Shown one piece after another: positions 17,252-26,184 of a stretch of DNA of 47,444 nucleotides. Source of the DNA: Candidatus Thorarchaeota archaeon (GTDB lineage Archaea; Asgardarchaeota; Thorarchaeia; Thorarchaeales; Thorarchaeaceae); the NCBI GenBank assembly GCA_004524595.1, contig SDOA01000016.1, forward strand, positions 1-47,444, given 5' to 3'. Numbering within the stretch: position 1 is the stretch's first letter; each line of letters starts with the position of its first letter. The notes under the pieces are model-generated. The model was not told the DNA's origin, made no database searches, and saw only the letters and a program-made list of their open reading frames with translations. The position numbers and the translations under genes were made by a program.

Positions 17252-17283
17252 GTACAATGTCCGAATGAAATCAGACTTTGTAC
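17252..17283. promoter_or_regulatory. 10-bp inverted repeat, probable operator of the divergent promoters
   Basis: GTACAATGTC (17252-17261) and GACTTTGTAC (17274-17283) form an inverted repeat with one mismatch and a 12-bp spacer, one and a half to two helical turns between half-site centres. A third related half-site, GACAATGTTAC, is at 17306-17316. The repeat abuts the TATA-like CTTAAATAG (17291-17299) of the regulator gene at 17355. Dyads of this size are typical for Lrp/AsnC-type dimers, so self-regulation and control of the HerA operon are plausible. Confidence 0.55.
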
Positions 17284-17354
17284 GAATGTTCTTAAATAGA
17301 AATGCGACAATGTTACAATAGTTAGCAGTAAGAACTCAATAAAGAGGGGATATT

Positions 17355-17900
17355 TTGGCACAAAGTCAAAAGTTTGATAGAGATTGGACAACAATACTTC
17401 TCACATTACGAAAGTGTGCTAGAAGCAATGCTGCATGTCTAGGCCGCGCTTTGGACATCGACCGAAAGAAATCTCTCTATCATATCAGAAAATTAGAAGA
17501 TGATGGTCTTGTTCTAGGATATATCCCTGAGGTTATCCCGTCAGTATTTGGAAAACCATATCTAGTCCAAGTGACCATTGATTCGAAACTATACCAGTTT
17601 CAGACTGAATTGGAATCAACCATCACGGGACTCATAGATTATCTCAAGACTGGTGTTGGACATGCGCCTTTAACAGTCTATGTAGATAAAAATCAGAATG
17701 AGTCACAAGTGAACTGCATCACAATGACAACAGATATTGAAGCATTGAAGACTAACATCTATCGGAAGCAAAATATGGCCAAAGAATCCGTCACTGCCCA
17801 TCTTCTTGACCAAGCCTATGGAATTCCTATGTATAACCAATCGTCATCAATCGATGATTCTGAATCGACAATCTCCACAAAGACTGGAAGGAGGAACTGA
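17355..17900 (+). CDS. Winged-helix DNA-binding regulator (AsnC/Lrp-like N-terminus)
   Basis: 181 residues. Residues 10-58 form a winged helix of AsnC type (ILLTLRKCARSNAACLG, then KKSLYHIRKLEDDGLVLGY, the wing turn). The rest, about 60-150, has alternating strands and helices but does not clearly match the Lrp effector domain, and the tail is Ser/Thr-rich and probably disordered. The start is TTG, with GAGGGG 5-6 nt upstream and a TATA box at 17291-17299. It is the first gene of a three-gene plus-strand operon with two RecA-like proteins and faces the HerA operon across the dyad at 17252-17283. Confidence 0.8.
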   Translation: MAQSQKFDRDWTTILLTLRKCARSNAACLGRALDIDRKKSLYHIRKLEDDGLVLGYIPEVIPSVFGKPYLVQVTIDSKLYQFQTELESTITGLIDYLKTGVGHAPLTVYVDKNQNESQVNCITMTTDIEALKTNIYRKQNMAKESVTAHLLDQAYGIPMYNQSSSIDDSESTISTKTGRRN

Positions 17901-17917
17901 AGATTACTACAATCCCG

Positions 17918-18511
17918 TTGAACAAATGGTTCGGACCCAGAGGGTTGAGTGTCATCAGTTTTCCTGTTGAAGCAGAGTATCGTGTTCTAGATCACGTACT
18001 TGAGGTTCTTAGCAAGGAAAGCATCGCTCTTATTCACTCGAAATCGATACCTCAACACTCCAATGAACACATCACTCTTATTGATGCTACAGGGCATGCA
18101 CCCACAGCACGAACAGCACTACGTCGCCGTGTTGGAGAATATGATAACATCAATGTGTTTGAGAATCCTGCTGATGTGCAAGGAGTCCTGACGCAGCTTG
18201 GGAAACTTGCGGGATCAGTGAGAGTGGGGTGGTGGTTGTGGTGGTCACCATCGGACATGATAGCTCAAGGGCTTACTGATGAAGAAGTCGCTCGTTGTAT
18301 GAGGAGCATTGCAAAAGACTTCTCAGAGACCAGATTTCTAGGATTCGTAGCAAAAGATGTACATTCACAGCGAGGTCTTGCCACTTTGAAATATGTGTCC
18401 TCCACATTTGTTGATATTTCGCAACCCACAAGTGAGAGACAAGGCGTACATAGATGGCGGCTGGCTAAGCATCTAGATAGAGAGATTGAAGGTGATGAGA
18501 TTGAGGTCTAG
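17918..18511 (+). CDS. RecA/KaiC-like protein lacking a Walker A motif
   Basis: 197 residues. Strand-helix order and the position upstream of a genuine KaiC-like ATPase suggest a degenerate RecA fold: SVISFPVEAEYRVLDHVLEVL, ITLIDATGHA, VRVGWWLWWSPSDMIAQG, RFLGFVAKDVHS. No P-loop is present, so it is probably a non-hydrolysing partner. Start is uncertain: TTG at 17918 has no nearby Shine-Dalgarno, whereas AAGGAGG at 17888-17894 lies 8 nt before an in-frame ATT at 17903, so an ATT start is possible. Its end overlaps the next gene by 26 bases, implying coupled translation. Confidence 0.65.
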   Translation: MNKWFGPRGLSVISFPVEAEYRVLDHVLEVLSKESIALIHSKSIPQHSNEHITLIDATGHAPTARTALRRRVGEYDNINVFENPADVQGVLTQLGKLAGSVRVGWWLWWSPSDMIAQGLTDEEVARCMRSIAKDFSETRFLGFVAKDVHSQRGLATLKYVSSTFVDISQPTSERQGVHRWRLAKHLDREIEGDEIEV

Positions 18512-19217
18512 AGATAGATGCAGTACGGGTATTAAGGAACTCAATGAGATGCTGCTGGGTGGATTTCCCAGAGGGCGAACTGCGCTTGTAGAGGGGCTTC
18601 CAGGAACCGGCAAGACGATTCTGTCACTCCATTTCATCATCGCAGGAATTCTCGAAAATCCTAAGGACCCTGAGCCTGCAATTCTCGTCTGTCTGGATGA
18701 GAGTCCCACTGATGTCATCAGAGAGGCCTCTGGATTTGGCTGGGGCCTCAGACGCCTTATGGACCTTAACCAACTGGTCATCATTGATGCCTTCTCTGGA
18801 AGGCTGGGACTGAAACCAAGCCTTCCCTTTGCTGTCCCAGTCGGAAAATTCAGCATTGATGCTGTGATGGAACGTATCTCGGAGGCTAAGGAAGCAATCG
18901 CTGCACAGCGACTTGTCATCGATCCAATCTCAGCTCTTCTTGACGGTATGGATGGGAACGAACGGAGAAAGGCAGTTCTCGGGCTTGCAGCACTTCTCAC
19001 TCGGCTCAACCTGACGACCATACTCACTGCAGAACTGGAAGAGGCAGGAGTTGGAGTAGAACGCTATACTGCACATGGGGTCATCCGTCTGGCATATGAT
19101 GAAGCAGGCTCAACTATTGGTCGCAGACTTCGAATCGTGAAGATGCGAGAGACCATGCACTCGATGGATGTGATCCCTTACGAGATTACAGTAAAGGGTA
19201 TTGAACTCAGGGTTTGA
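18486..19217 (+). CDS. KaiC/RAD55-like RecA-superfamily ATPase
   Basis: 243 residues, a single RecA-type ATPase domain. It begins with the typical CSTGIKELNEMLLGGFPRG lead, has Walker A EGLPGTGKT (36-44), a catalytic glutamate in VCLDESPTDV (Glu72) and Walker B RLVIDPISAL (142-151), and ends with the conserved RRLRIVKMRETMHSMDVIPYEIT beta-hairpin. Archaeal KaiC-like proteins of this size act as switches in taxis, archaellum assembly (FlaH) and transcription, often in pairs. It is third in the regulator operon. The start is TTG; an ATG three codons on is an alternative. The gene appears richer in GC than the AT-rich genes around it. Confidence 0.9.
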   Translation: MKVMRLRSRDRCSTGIKELNEMLLGGFPRGRTALVEGLPGTGKTILSLHFIIAGILENPKDPEPAILVCLDESPTDVIREASGFGWGLRRLMDLNQLVIIDAFSGRLGLKPSLPFAVPVGKFSIDAVMERISEAKEAIAAQRLVIDPISALLDGMDGNERRKAVLGLAALLTRLNLTTILTAELEEAGVGVERYTAHGVIRLAYDEAGSTIGRRLRIVKMRETMHSMDVIPYEITVKGIELRV

Positions 19218-19356
19218 TTGTTATTTTAAAGATAAATCTCAGTGTATAGAATTAATAGTTACGAAAGTGATGTGACTGACAAAATTAAAGGAAAGAGTCA
19301 CAAATAAAAAACTTTGCAGGATTTAACTAGAATTATCTTTTCAAAAAAGGGAGATG

Positions 19357-19371
19357 GGCACTTTAAGTGCC
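19357..19371. terminator. Palindrome between convergent genes
   Basis: GGCACTTTAAGTGCC is a 15-base perfect palindrome with a single central base, about 140 nt after the KaiC-like stop and 14 nt from the stop of the minus-strand secreted protein. It probably ends both transcripts. The rest of 19218-19384 shows no gene. Confidence 0.45.
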
Positions 19372-19384
19372 TGATATTTAGTAA

Positions 19385-20026
19385 TTAACTTTCATAGGCG
19401 TATATGAATGGGACGGATAGTCGAATATCACTTCGAATCCAATCCATGCATTGGTAATATGAAGTGTAATCCTGATAAATGATATACCCACTATCATCAT
19501 AGGATATATCGTACTCACAAACACCTGGGATACTATCCCTAGTGCAATACCAACCACTATCAATAAGTTCAGCATCAATGTCGTCTCCATCCCATGTTAC
19601 CGTACTATATTCATCAGCAGATCCACCCACATAATACAGGCATACACGGTACCTCTCATAACCACTTGGAATATCAGAAAAACCCCATTTTACCTTTAAG
19701 CGATTTAACCAAAGACCATAATTTGCCTCTCGATATGTAACCCACCCATGTCCATTATATGTTCCTGATCCAATCATAGGGAGTTCTCCCCAAACCAAGG
19801 TTGGTCCGGAACTAGGATCGCTCCATTCGCCATGAACCCAACCAAGGACTTCAAACTCGCCTCCATTATCTTCAACATAACTTAAGGTGAAGGATGTTGG
19901 GGCAATGATTAATGGTTTTTCAGTTGAAGGTTGTACTTGCTCAATATTGCCTATAACAGGCAAAACCAGAGAAAGTAACATAATAGAAATTGCGCAAAAT
20001 ACTTTTATTTTAATAATAGATTTCAT
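19385..20026 (-). CDS. Secreted beta-rich protein, unknown function
   Basis: 213 residues. A clean signal peptide (about 1-26, ending near VIGNIE) leads into a Gly/Tyr/Trp/Asp-rich beta domain with four cysteines (in RVCLYY, WYCTRD, GVCEYD and YQCMDW), which could form two disulfides outside the cell. No family recognised and no membrane anchor, so it is either released or bound to other surface proteins. GGAGG precedes the ATG by about 8 nt. A long imperfect hairpin (20104-20142) lies 80 bases upstream. Confidence 0.75.
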   Translation of the reverse strand: MKSIIKIKVFCAISIMLLSLVLPVIGNIEQVQPSTEKPLIIAPTSFTLSYVEDNGGEFEVLGWVHGEWSDPSSGPTLVWGELPMIGSGTYNGHGWVTYREANYGLWLNRLKVKWGFSDIPSGYERYRVCLYYVGGSADEYSTVTWDGDDIDAELIDSGWYCTRDSIPGVCEYDISYDDSGYIIYQDYTSYYQCMDWIRSDIRLSVPFIYAYES

Positions 20027-20103
20027 TTTTATTCCTCCGTCTAGAGAAACTTAAAACTAGCATGAGATAGAATATGCATTGCTCTCAGTTAAGCTCCTCC
20101 TCA

Positions 20104-20142
20104 TATTGGTCTATGATATTACCACATATCATTTGACCAATA
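20104..20142. repeat. Long imperfect inverted repeat
   Basis: Left arm TATTGGTC followed by TATGATA (20104-20118); right arm TATCAT, TT, GACCAATA (20127-20142). Eight outer pairs are perfect and six inner pairs follow after a 1-nt offset, enclosing 8 bases. It lies between the stop of the 152-residue membrane protein and the start of the secreted protein, both on the minus strand, so it may be a terminator for the first or a structured leader or operator for the second. The remainder of 20027-20216 is AT-rich with no gene. Confidence 0.5.
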
Positions 20143-20216
20143 CATGTATGCACCCGGTTTCATATATGCTTTTTTCTGGATCAACCTGTATGGTCAAAGT
20201 CATCATATGAGCATAG

Positions 20217-20675
20217 TTACTCATATTCATCAAAAGCATCAGAATTGAGGTCTGCTGGTCTTAAGAAAATGATCATGGCACATATAAGCAAATGAAACGG
20301 AAGAGGACAAACGATCTGGGAGAGATACATAGTTGGTGGCATACTAAAAATTAGTAGCATTGGAGGAATTTCTCCAGCAAGTCCTGTGATTGCTAATGTA
20401 TACCCTGTCACCTTCAATTCATAATAACGGATAAACTGCATGGGGACAACTAAACGAAATATGACAAAGGGAATGTATCCTATTGTTTCCCAGTAATCGT
20501 TAAGAAAAATGATTGGTGTACCAGGAATATTTGTTCGGAATGAGAAAAATAAAGTCTGTATCAAGATTGATGTTTCGATTCTATCTACGAATGTGATTGA
20601 GAAAAATGGAGAGAGTAGAGCGATGATAGCTAGTATTATTGCGCTTATGATCACCTGTTTCCGCGATAGACTCAT
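20217..20675 (-). CDS. Small polytopic membrane protein, unknown function
   Basis: 152 residues. Hydrophobic segments at about 8-28, 64-82, 90-112 and 118-138, with an external loop of about 35 residues between the first two, and an acidic cytoplasmic tail (NSDAFDEYE). Charge distribution suggests both ends are inside. No family recognised. It stands alone on the minus strand, with a long intergenic region upstream. Confidence 0.7.
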   Translation of the reverse strand: MSLSRKQVIISAIILAIIALLSPFFSITFVDRIETSILIQTLFFSFRTNIPGTPIIFLNDYWETIGYIPFVIFRLVVPMQFIRYYELKVTGYTLAITGLAGEIPPMLLIFSMPPTMYLSQIVCPLPFHLLICAMIIFLRPADLNSDAFDEYE

Positions 20676-21111
20676 CTAATGTCCCACAATACGATTTTAT
20701 CAATTCGAGAGTAGAGTATTGGTCTTTTCAGACTTTTGGTCTGATGCATGCAATTTAGTTACTTCAAAACTAATCCGGAATGATGCAAAAAAGGTAATAT
20801 TTTTCATTTAGTCATGACGATCAGATGATGAAACAAGCTCAACAGTCGTTTGGAGATTACGAATAGCTAAGATGGGGTATAGTACGAAAAATTATTCTGT
20901 ACCTTCGCTATTGAAGACAGCCACTCCTACCTTCAAACCAAGATCAACCTTCCTAATAAATCCAAGTAGTGGAAAAAGACAGAGGGCGGCAGACAGCAGA
21001 ACCAACTCGTGTGCGTGGCGGTTGGGAAAAATCTACATGCCCACCGTTCGAGAGTATGAAACCACGACCCTCACCTATTATTTTTTCTGCATATGATTAG
21101 ACGTGCAGTGC
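20676..21111. other. Long intergenic stretch without a convincing gene
   Basis: It holds the upstream region of the 152-residue gene and the tail of the giant surface-protein gene. Visible structure: TCAGAC (20728-20733) and GTCTGA (20739-20744), a 6-bp hairpin with a TTTTG loop, and an ATGATGA sequence near 20823 without a matching CTGA box. A 74-codon frame at 20872-21096 on the plus strand lacks a ribosome site and looks non-coding; a minus-strand frame of about 45 codons with one hydrophobic segment (around 20890-21020) is also unsupported. It could be decayed coding sequence. Confidence 0.4.
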
Positions 21112-24100
21112 TCAATCCTCAGAATCTAGATTCCACTCCACTTTCCCTTCAGGATCTGCGTCACTGGGTACTCCACCATCACGACTCATCTCATCAAGCT
21201 CAGCAATCTTGCGCTCTGAATATTCACGTACGCGTTCTGGAATACTATCACGCTCCTCCTCCAATGCTCGGCTGACCTCTGGTGATACAGAAGGAGTACT
21301 GAGTACTCTTCGACCAAGAATGACCTTTCGACCTACTGCAATACCAGCTGCAACAAGAAAGATAGAACAGACTACAGTCCCAATGAACATGAGATCAGGC
21401 GGTAATGCAACAGTCACTTCCTGAGTTGAACCATAATAGAAATCATCCTCATTGACCACAGCCTTTATCAACTCACCATTGTTGAAAGTGATATTCAGGC
21501 GTGCATACCCATCATTATCTGTGGTTCCAGCTCCTTGATAATCATGCTCACTGCCTAGATAGAAGTGAACTTGCATCTGCGAGATTGGATTACCCTCATC
21601 ATCAGTGACTCTTGCATGTACATATCCTTGAGCTGCAGTTGTGGAATCAATGGTGACCACAGTAATCTCTTTCCCGATAGTAAGTTCTCCCTCTGGATTA
21701 TCTGCCATGAGATAATATTGAGACTCAGCAAGGGCAGCACGTAGTTGAATGGAATAGAGCCCAGCTGGAAGGGTAGGTATCCAGAGGATGCTTGCATATC
21801 CGGATTCGTTCGTAAGACCTGAGCCTATACTGATCCACGATCCGTCCATTATCTCAAGATAGATGGAGTAACCATACAGAGGTTCTCCATCATCAGTCAA
21901 GAGACATGCTGTGAGTACTCCCTGGTCACTATACGTGAAGTTACCAACTTGAGCTATCGTAAGTACTGTAGACTCTTTTCCAGCCACGGAGTATGCATGA
22001 TCAATACTCTCTGTGTAGAGATCAGTTGTTTCGGTTTCAATCTTGAAGAAGAGGGAGCCTAAGTATGTACACATCCAATCTATGGTCAGCCAACCTGATT
22101 CGGTAGTTGCTTCACAAATGAACACCCAAGAGCTATTATCACTTGACACATATAGATTGATAGTGATGTCTAACCCCTCTGAATATGAGTAATCATACAA
22201 GGGACAGAGATGAAGACTAACTGTAGATTCATCACTATAGGTTAGAGCAGGGATTTGTAAATCAATTTCAAGAGGCTGTAGTATATTCACTGTTACCTCA
22301 ATTGTGCTGTTCTCATATATTCCAAGTCCATCTAGTAAAATGATGATGTAACAGGTGAAGTCAGTGTCGCTAAGACGACCGTTTCCATCAAGATCCCATG
22401 GGAGTACTACTGTACCATAACCTTCACCTGAAAGAATATACCAGGTTCCCATGAAAGTTCTTGGGTACCCGTAGTCCGAAGAGATTGTCCACCAGATAGA
22501 AAAGCTAGCATTAATCGGGAAATTTCGTAGGTACATAACGTTTTGATATTCACCTTGGAAACTGTAGTCATAGACTTGCAGGAATCCATAGTCTATAGGA
22601 GTCATAGGAATCATTGTTGTAGAAATGTCACTTGCGAAGACAATCTCCCTTGCAACAGCTGTCAATAGAATATTTGTTTCAGCAGGACTATAATCCAGAT
22701 CTCCTTGGAAAAATGCATCAAGGATATGGACTCCTGAATACACAGGAGTGTAGTTGAATACTGAAGTGACTATTCCATTACAATAAACTGAGTACCAATC
22801 TCCACAAATTGAGAGATTGACCCATCCAGGAATCAAGTCAAGTTCTGAATCTGTTAGAAATATTTCAATAGAAAAGAACTGAGGATCATACACAGTACTA
22901 ACAAGAATGCTAGTTTCCGATGGTTCAAGATATAGGATACTCTCTTTTAGTACCCATATGGCATAGGTCTCATCGTTCTGCAAGATGACAGTGATGTTAT
23001 AGGAACCGCCTGATACTGAGGATACAGTATATCCTCGCTGTCCCGGAGTCATGTATGAAAATATAGTATTATTTAGTTCAACAATTCCGTCAAAGGGCAG
23101 GTATTCGTAGGCATAATAAGCAGTCACAATGATTCCTGTTGCATTCTCTCCAAGTTCAAGTGTCTGATATATGGGATTAGTGAGTGTGATAATTACCCCA
23201 TCCCAGATGATACGAACAATCTCGTCTGAACGCATGGGAATAGACCCTATGAGCATGCAGGCACCGTTTATGGTCCCATCATTCGTGTTTGTCGAGATAT
23301 CAATCCAATCAGAGCCAGCGGAATAAATGGATGTACGTTTAAGATGAAGTTCGAGGTTGGTATCAGTAGGGTACTCTCCCTGATAGAGAAGCTCACACTG
23401 AGAGTCGGTGAGGATAGTGCTGTATATTAAGACCTCTGCGAGAAAGCCTTCGAGATGATGGTCAGTACCTGTCCCAGATTTTTGAGCACCGAGATATAAT
23501 GGGACCGAGGAGTAGGAAACAAGAGCAACAGGCATTGTGTAATCATCTTGTACGTGAGTCCCATCATACCACGCATTCATGATGATTCCTGAAATTGTAA
23601 CGATAATGTGATGCCAGCTGTTCCTTGTTACTCCTGACTGGAGGTCAATCTCACGAATTGCTCCATTATAATAGACAAGACGTAGGGTACCATCATCGTT
23701 GATATAGAGAGAGTATTGTGCGTTATTGGCATCCTTCTTTGCAAGAAGATACATGCCATCGCTCCAACTTGATCCATCACCATAGAACCATGCACTCAAT
23801 GTTAAGGAAGAAGTCAGGTCGAGAGAGGAGTCTGAACCACAATCAACGTAGTCATCAAATCCATCAAAGTGTAGACCCTTTCCGACAGTGGTGATTCCCT
23901 CGATCGAGTCCGAGATAGAGTAGATGTAGTAGACCCACTGACCTATCGAAGTCTGGGTCATATCAGCATACCACATCTGCTCCTCAGGAGAATAAGTCAT
24001 GGAAACATCACTGCCAGTAGTATGGCGAAGAGTTACAGTACCCATGCTGGATGTGAATATTGAAGCATCATATGCCCTTGTCACACATGCCCATACACGT

Positions 24101-26178
24101 ACCGTATCAGTAATCGAGGCGTGTGCATCATCAACTGATAGGTCAACCGCGAAGGTATCCCATGTACACGATACACTTGGTACTCCTGACGAGACCTTTG
24201 TGATACCATAAGTAGCCTCAAGGGCGTTAGCATAGTCTACAGAGAGAGTCACGAAATTCGGGAAAGCATAAGATAAGGAATAGATGAAGCAGGTTCCACC
24301 ATTGGACATCGCTATTCCATTCATGTAGAGAGTGTCTACACCTGGAACTAGTGTGTGACCAAGATAATCCAGTTCAGCAGTAACACGGATTGTGACGGAA
24401 TTACCAATATTGACATAATCATCTCCTCCCTCAATGATAGTAGTGAGAACGAGTATCTCATCCCAGACAACTCTGTAGGAGGGGTCACCTACAATAGCAT
24501 AAGTTATCTCGTCAACTACTACTATTAAATCATCGTAGACTTGTTCTCCAACAGTAGAACGGAGATATGTGACGCCCTCCCAACGACTGTCCTCGTTGTC
24601 ATAGTTCATAGTAACTCTATCTATTTCTGCAGACCAAGTAACGCTATTCGCAGATGTTATTGCTAAAGATGAACTCTCCCATTCAAGTTCAAGGAACAAG
24701 GTTTCTGTTTGACCTGCATTTCTAACCCCACCACCATAGGCCGAATTGTAGTACTCACTTCCCACTGAGGTGACAACAACACAGTCTCCAATTACTGTGT
24801 CTGAATAGGTTGATGACAGAAGATTTGTTGCTGTTCCATGAGCGACGGCCTTCAACTCGAAGGTGTTGATACTAGATATAGACGCCGTATTTGGCTCCAC
24901 TGTGAAAGTACCATCGTCATTTGGTTGAGTAGTATAGATCCAGTCTGATACTTCAGGGTTGTTTCTTCGAACCAGAATATCAACTTCACTTGGTAGAGGG
25001 CTCCAGTGTCCGCTGGAACCACTATACTCGATATCACCTGAGTAACTGCAGCTGCCCCCAGTCCTTACTCGTGACTCCTCAATTGAGGGAGTAGTGACCA
25101 TATCCAGTCCTGTTTCAACGCGCCAAGGCATCTCTACTATCACAGGCTCAAGTGTAGTCGCCAAAGTACGAAGAGTGAGTTCCATTCCTACGGTTTCAGG
25201 ATGATTCCAGTTGAATCTGATATACCATGTAACAGTAACTGTAGTATAAGAGATTGAAAACTCACCATCGATATATTCAACCCAATTAGATGATTGCGAT
25301 AGGGAAGTATCAGGGAAAGGAAGTATTGTGGTCCAAGAGGCTTGCCAATAATCTGCTCCATTCTCATATCTAAGGAAGATGCCTGTAAATTCGGAACCGC
25401 CATCCCAACATTCGGCTTCTATTGTAATCGTTGCATAGTTGTTTCCAGACGCCCCCAATCTTGCATAAACAACATCGCCTTCCATTCTGTCCACATTCGC
25501 ACTCTTCAACCGTGGTGCAAAATTGCAGTAAGCAATCTGGAGTAAATCAAAATTCCAGATGTTGCCATTGGACGGGTCACTGGTTTCAATCGCTCCTAGA
25601 ATTCGGACATATACATATCTTGCGGAAATTATAGAACTATCAAACAGTATATCTTGCTCAAGACTAAAGGTATGCAACCCAGGACCAGAGAGCTGTCCTA
25701 CGAATGAATAGGAACCCTCGGAACCACTTGAAGTGCCTAAAGCAATATAAAACTTGAGATCTTCAGGAGTCAGAGACCAAACCTGAGTAAAATCTAACCG
25801 CAACTGATGTGTCAAGTATCTGTGAACATAAGTCAATCTAGTTCTGAATCGAAGATCGAACTTCCAGTTTGTTCCGTCGAACTCCTCTGACATTTGACAT
25901 AGAGAACCATCATCCTCAGAGAGTCGATGAGGAAAATCAGCGCTACCCCAAGGTGCTGAAGCGAGTGTACTAGCTCCTATAAGATTCCAGGTTACCTCAG
26001 CAGGAGTAGCATCTCGTACAGGTGTGGAGAGAGGCTCATCTATTTGACTGGTTTTACCAACAGTATTTGGTTCAGTTTGATTCATATTGAAGGCTGAAAA
26101 GGAGGGGACTATACATAGAATCAGGATCGTGAAACAAACCAACATTGATGTCCACGAGCTGATACGCGTAAGATTCAA
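21112..26178 (-). CDS. Giant cell-surface protein with LamG and Ig-like domains
   Basis: 1688 residues. Signal peptide (about 1-30), a jelly-roll-like domain (about 55-210), a series of beta-sandwich repeats, a LamG/concanavalin-type domain (about 765-935: HFDGFDDYVDCG, then SWHHIIVTISG, ending with FLAEVLIYSTILTDSQ), further Ig-like domains, and two clear Big/carboxypeptidase-regulatory-type repeats (about 1400-1590: AQVGNFTYSDQGVLTACLLT and VHARVTDDEGNPISQMQVHF). One transmembrane helix (about 1591-1615) and a roughly 70-residue charged, helical cytoplasmic tail follow. Likely an adhesin or S-layer-associated protein binding glycans. TTG start with GGGAGGTG 7 nt upstream; the site lies within the end of the preceding gene, 6 bases away, so the pair is co-translated. 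Confidence 0.9.
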   Translation of the reverse strand: MNLTRISSWTSMLVCFTILILCIVPSFSAFNMNQTEPNTVGKTSQIDEPLSTPVRDATPAEVTWNLIGASTLASAPWGSADFPHRLSEDDGSLCQMSEEFDGTNWKFDLRFRTRLTYVHRYLTHQLRLDFTQVWSLTPEDLKFYIALGTSSGSEGSYSFVGQLSGPGLHTFSLEQDILFDSSIISARYVYVRILGAIETSDPSNGNIWNFDLLQIAYCNFAPRLKSANVDRMEGDVVYARLGASGNNYATITIEAECWDGGSEFTGIFLRYENGADYWQASWTTILPFPDTSLSQSSNWVEYIDGEFSISYTTVTVTWYIRFNWNHPETVGMELTLRTLATTLEPVIVEMPWRVETGLDMVTTPSIEESRVRTGGSCSYSGDIEYSGSSGHWSPLPSEVDILVRRNNPEVSDWIYTTQPNDDGTFTVEPNTASISSINTFELKAVAHGTATNLLSSTYSDTVIGDCVVVTSVGSEYYNSAYGGGVRNAGQTETLFLELEWESSSLAITSANSVTWSAEIDRVTMNYDNEDSRWEGVTYLRSTVGEQVYDDLIVVVDEITYAIVGDPSYRVVWDEILVLTTIIEGGDDYVNIGNSVTIRVTAELDYLGHTLVPGVDTLYMNGIAMSNGGTCFIYSLSYAFPNFVTLSVDYANALEATYGITKVSSGVPSVSCTWDTFAVDLSVDDAHASITDTVRVWACVTRAYDASIFTSSMGTVTLRHTTGSDVSMTYSPEEQMWYADMTQTSIGQWVYYIYSISDSIEGITTVGKGLHFDGFDDYVDCGSDSSLDLTSSLTLSAWFYGDGSSWSDGMYLLAKKDANNAQYSLYINDDGTLRLVYYNGAIREIDLQSGVTRNSWHHIIVTISGIIMNAWYDGTHVQDDYTMPVALVSYSSVPLYLGAQKSGTGTDHHLEGFLAEVLIYSTILTDSQCELLYQGEYPTDTNLELHLKRTSIYSAGSDWIDISTNTNDGTINGACMLIGSIPMRSDEIVRIIWDGVIITLTNPIYQTLELGENATGIIVTAYYAYEYLPFDGIVELNNTIFSYMTPGQRGYTVSSVSGGSYNITVILQNDETYAIWVLKESILYLEPSETSILVSTVYDPQFFSIEIFLTDSELDLIPGWVNLSICGDWYSVYCNGIVTSVFNYTPVYSGVHILDAFFQGDLDYSPAETNILLTAVAREIVFASDISTTMIPMTPIDYGFLQVYDYSFQGEYQNVMYLRNFPINASFSIWWTISSDYGYPRTFMGTWYILSGEGYGTVVLPWDLDGNGRLSDTDFTCYIIILLDGLGIYENSTIEVTVNILQPLEIDLQIPALTYSDESTVSLHLCPLYDYSYSEGLDITINLYVSSDNSSWVFICEATTESGWLTIDWMCTYLGSLFFKIETETTDLYTESIDHAYSVAGKESTVLTIAQVGNFTYSDQGVLTACLLTDDGEPLYGYSIYLEIMDGSWISIGSGLTNESGYASILWIPTLPAGLYSIQLRAALAESQYYLMADNPEGELTIGKEITVVTIDSTTAAQGYVHARVTDDEGNPISQMQVHFYLGSEHDYQGAGTTDNDGYARLNITFNNGELIKAVVNEDDFYYGSTQEVTVALPPDLMFIGTVVCSIFLVAAGIAVGRKVILGRRVLSTPSVSPEVSRALEEERDSIPERVREYSERKIAELDEMSRDGGVPSDADPEGKVEWNLDSED

Positions 26179-26184
26179 TGTGTT

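Noticed and set aside
19266..19282. GTGATGT followed by CTGA as a C/D element near 19270
   Set aside because: The boxes are only 3 nt apart, leaving no room for a guide.
20821..20840. ATGATGA as box C of a second C/D sRNA
   Set aside because: No CTGA box at a suitable distance and no closing stem.
20872..21096. 74-codon plus-strand frame between the 152-residue gene and the giant surface-protein gene
   Set aside because: No ribosome site, unusual composition and no recognisable fold; probably chance or decayed sequence.
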